A stretch of 64,000 nucleotides of DNA, taken from Allolucifera butyrica. Lineage in GTDB: Bacteria; Bacillota; Negativicutes; Sporomusales; UPPP01. Made by a program: the position numbers and the translations under genes. The stretch is taken from the NCBI RefSeq assembly GCF_900476375.1, contig NZ_UPPP01000051.1, positions 1 to 64,000 of the forward strand, in the 5' to 3' direction. The notes beneath the pieces were generated by a model. That model worked only from the letters and a program-made list of their open reading frames with translations. It was not told where the DNA came from and made no database searches. Positions 62,360-64,000 of this stretch are shown piece after piece. How positions within the stretch are numbered: the stretch's first letter is position 1; every line of letters starts with the position of its first letter.

Positions 62360-63201
62360 CAAAAATCACAGTGAACGACTTAAAGTACAAGTATCCCCTG
62401 ACAAATGAACTTGCGCTCAAAGGCTTTTCCTTCACCGTGGAAGCAGGTGAATTTATCGGCATTATCGGCAAGAGCCGTTCTGGGAAATCCACCCTTTGTC
62501 AGGCTCTGGTCGGTCTGGTACCTCATTTTTTTAAAGGTGCTTACGGCGGGTCAGTTCATATCGGCACCATGGAGGTGGCAACAAGTAAAATTGCCGATCT
62601 GGCCTTAAAAGTCGGACTTGTTTTTCAGAATCCATTCACTCAGGTTACCGGCTCGAAACTGACCGTATATGAAGAAATCGCCTTCGGTCTAGAAAATATG
62701 GGGATTGACCGTGGGGAAATGAAAGAGCGGATTGACCATGCTTTGTACTTATTAGATATTTATAAATTTAAAGAAAGAAATCCTTTCGATTTATCCGGCG
62801 GGCAAATGCAGCGTATGGCAATTGCCGGAATTATTGCTATGCGTCCGGAAGTTCTCGTTTTGGATGAACCCACCTCCCAGCTTGATCCACAAGGATCGGA
62901 AGAAGTGTTTAAGGCCATTCAAACCTTAAGCAAAGAGGGCATGACGGTCGTTATGGTTGAACACAAGATGGAAAAAATGGCGAAATATTCCGACCGGGTC
63001 ATATTGATGCATGAAGGGGCAATCATTGACATTGACACCCCCGGGAAAATTTTTTCGCGCAGTAATCTAATGACTTATGGTGTTGAAGCACCGATTTTCA
63101 CTCAGATTTGCCAGGGATTAGGATTACGTAACCAGACGGACAGTCTCTATCCGGTTACATTACAGGAAGCGCATTCAGCGGTGGTGAACAACAGAAAATG
63201 A
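62356..63201 (+). CDS. ECF transporter ATPase (first A subunit)
   Basis: A 281-residue ABC ATPase. Walker A GKSRSGKSTL, Q-loop FQNPFTQVTG, signature DLSGGQMQR, Walker B VLVLDEPTSQLD and H-loop VEHKME. ATG 62356 overlaps the ecfT-like stop; the longer frame to 62296 lies within that gene. The stop again overlaps the next ATPase by four bases. Confidence 0.93.
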   Translation: MTKITVNDLKYKYPLTNELALKGFSFTVEAGEFIGIIGKSRSGKSTLCQALVGLVPHFFKGAYGGSVHIGTMEVATSKIADLALKVGLVFQNPFTQVTGSKLTVYEEIAFGLENMGIDRGEMKERIDHALYLLDIYKFKERNPFDLSGGQMQRMAIAGIIAMRPEVLVLDEPTSQLDPQGSEEVFKAIQTLSKEGMTVVMVEHKMEKMAKYSDRVILMHEGAIIDIDTPGKIFSRSNLMTYGVEAPIFTQICQGLGLRNQTDSLYPVTLQEAHSAVVNNRK

Positions 63202-64000
63202 TTTATATTACAATCAACGATTTACATTTTTCTTATCCGGTTGGCGAGGAAGTTATCCGAGGAATAACGCTTTCTTTTGGTGAGGAACCAACTGCAATTA
63301 TCGGGCAAAACGGCGCAGGCAAAACGACCTTTGTGAAGCTGTTAAAAGGTTTATTGCAACCTTCCGGCGGGGAAATTACTGTTTGCGGCCATAACACAAA
63401 AAATACAACAGCGGCGGAGCTGGCAAAACATATCGGACTTGTTTTCCAAAATCCCAACGATCAAATTTTCAAAAATAAAGTGCTCGATGAAATTATGTAC
63501 GGCCCGCGCAATATCGGCCAGACGGAAATGGAAGCCCGTGAAAACGCACTGCTTGCCCTGGAGTGGGTAGGACTGGCTGAAAAAGCGGATGCTAACCCGT
63601 ATGACCTTAGCCTCAGTGAAAGAAAAATGGTTACGATTGCCTCCATTATCGCAATGAATACGAAAATTGTCATTTTTGACGAGCCTACCATTGCCCAGGA
63701 CTATGGCGGCAAACAAAAAATAAAGTCCATTATCCGGCGCCTGCAAGAAAAAGGGACCCTGGTGCTGACCATTATTCATGATATGGATTTCGTAGCCGAA
63801 GCCTTTGAGCGAGTTATCGTTTTTCAACAGGGGAAAGTGCTGTTGGACGGCCATAAGAAAGAAGTTTATGCGAAAGCCGCTTTGTTGAAACAAGCCTATC
63901 TGGAGCAGCCCCATGTCACTCAATTGTGCAACGAATTGGGGTGGAACGACATTTACCTGACCGTGGAAGAGTTTTTATCTAATCCATCAATAGTACCCTA
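63198..64000 (+). CDS. ECF transporter ATPase (second A subunit), cut by window end
   Basis: Opens at ATG 63198 (overlapping the previous stop) and has no stop before base 64000; 267 codons are visible. Walker A GQNGAGKTTF, Q-loop FQNPNDQIFKNKV, Walker B IVIFDEPTIAQD and H-loop TIIHDMDF are present. The signature is LSLSERK instead of LSGGQ, so one of the two composite ATP sites may be inactive. Probably lacks only a short C-terminus. Confidence 0.9.
   Translation, partial: MIYITINDLHFSYPVGEEVIRGITLSFGEEPTAIIGQNGAGKTTFVKLLKGLLQPSGGEITVCGHNTKNTTAAELAKHIGLVFQNPNDQIFKNKVLDEIMYGPRNIGQTEMEARENALLALEWVGLAEKADANPYDLSLSERKMVTIASIIAMNTKIVIFDEPTIAQDYGGKQKIKSIIRRLQEKGTLVLTIIHDMDFVAEAFERVIVFQQGKVLLDGHKKEVYAKAALLKQAYLEQPHVTQLCNELGWNDIYLTVEEFLSNPSIVP

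Overview
The window looks like the chromosome of a spore-forming, Gram-positive-lineage bacterium of about 50% GC, most likely a Negativicutes / Sporomusa-type Firmicute. That placement is an inference. It rests on the Firmicutes order of the S10-spc-alpha cluster with ecfA1-ecfA2-ecfT-truA-rplM-rpsI behind it, a CwlD-type amidase, a glmS ribozyme, consistently strong AGGAGG ribosome-binding sites and frequent GTG/TTG starts. No rRNA, tRNA, CRISPR array or insertion sequence was seen.

Layout. (1) 1-19983: the end of tuf, then an unbroken run of ribosomal protein, secretion, adenylate kinase, methionine aminopeptidase, IF-1 and RNA polymerase alpha genes, the general ECF energising module, truA, and a separately promoted rplM-rpsI pair closed by a strong terminator. 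(2) 20072-25051: an AT-rich stand-alone ATPase gene, a minus-strand peptidoglycan glycosyltransferase, cwlD, and the three-gene AmmeMemoRadiSam set, whose third gene is split off by a 122-bp inverted-repeat element. (3) 25259-33516: a complete argCJBDFGH operon behind a promoter overlapped by an ARG-box-like palindrome. (4) 33566-41611: a branched-chain aminotransferase, then cdaA-cdaR, an uncharacterised FAD protein, glmM and glmS. This block couples c-di-AMP synthesis to amino-sugar supply, and glmS carries its self-cleaving glucosamine-6-phosphate ribozyme. (5) 41612-44848: a structured intergenic region of unknown function, then a MarR regulator with matching palindromic operators on both sides, a tautomerase, a DUF169 protein and an NmrA-type protein.

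(6) 45113-59011 is the most unusual part: an accessory redox island. It holds two AdhR/NmlR-like MerR regulators, several aldo/keto reductases, several flavodoxin or FMN-reductase proteins (two with lipoprotein leaders), a YCII protein, an MFS exporter, a cupin, a cyclophilin-like lipoprotein and a DUF4405-like membrane protein. Seven promoters in this stretch share one architecture: a TTGAC-type -35, a 19-bp spacer filled by a dyad, then a TAnnnT -10. That spacing is the hallmark of MerR activation. Together they look like one local regulon for handling reactive carbonyls or electrophiles. The island is decaying: at least six genes are fragments or carry frameshifts or stops. One of these is the MerR that still has the Cys52 of the aldehyde-sensing AdhR type, broken at an A7 run.

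(7) 59459-64000: a YeiL-like Crp/Fnr regulator, a nucleoside phosphorylase and a dedicated ECF transporter (S, T, A and a second A cut by the window edge), together a likely nucleoside uptake and salvage unit. Three degenerate copies of a ~55-bp dispersed repeat lie in intergenic gaps at 15.6, 25.1 and 59.2 kb.
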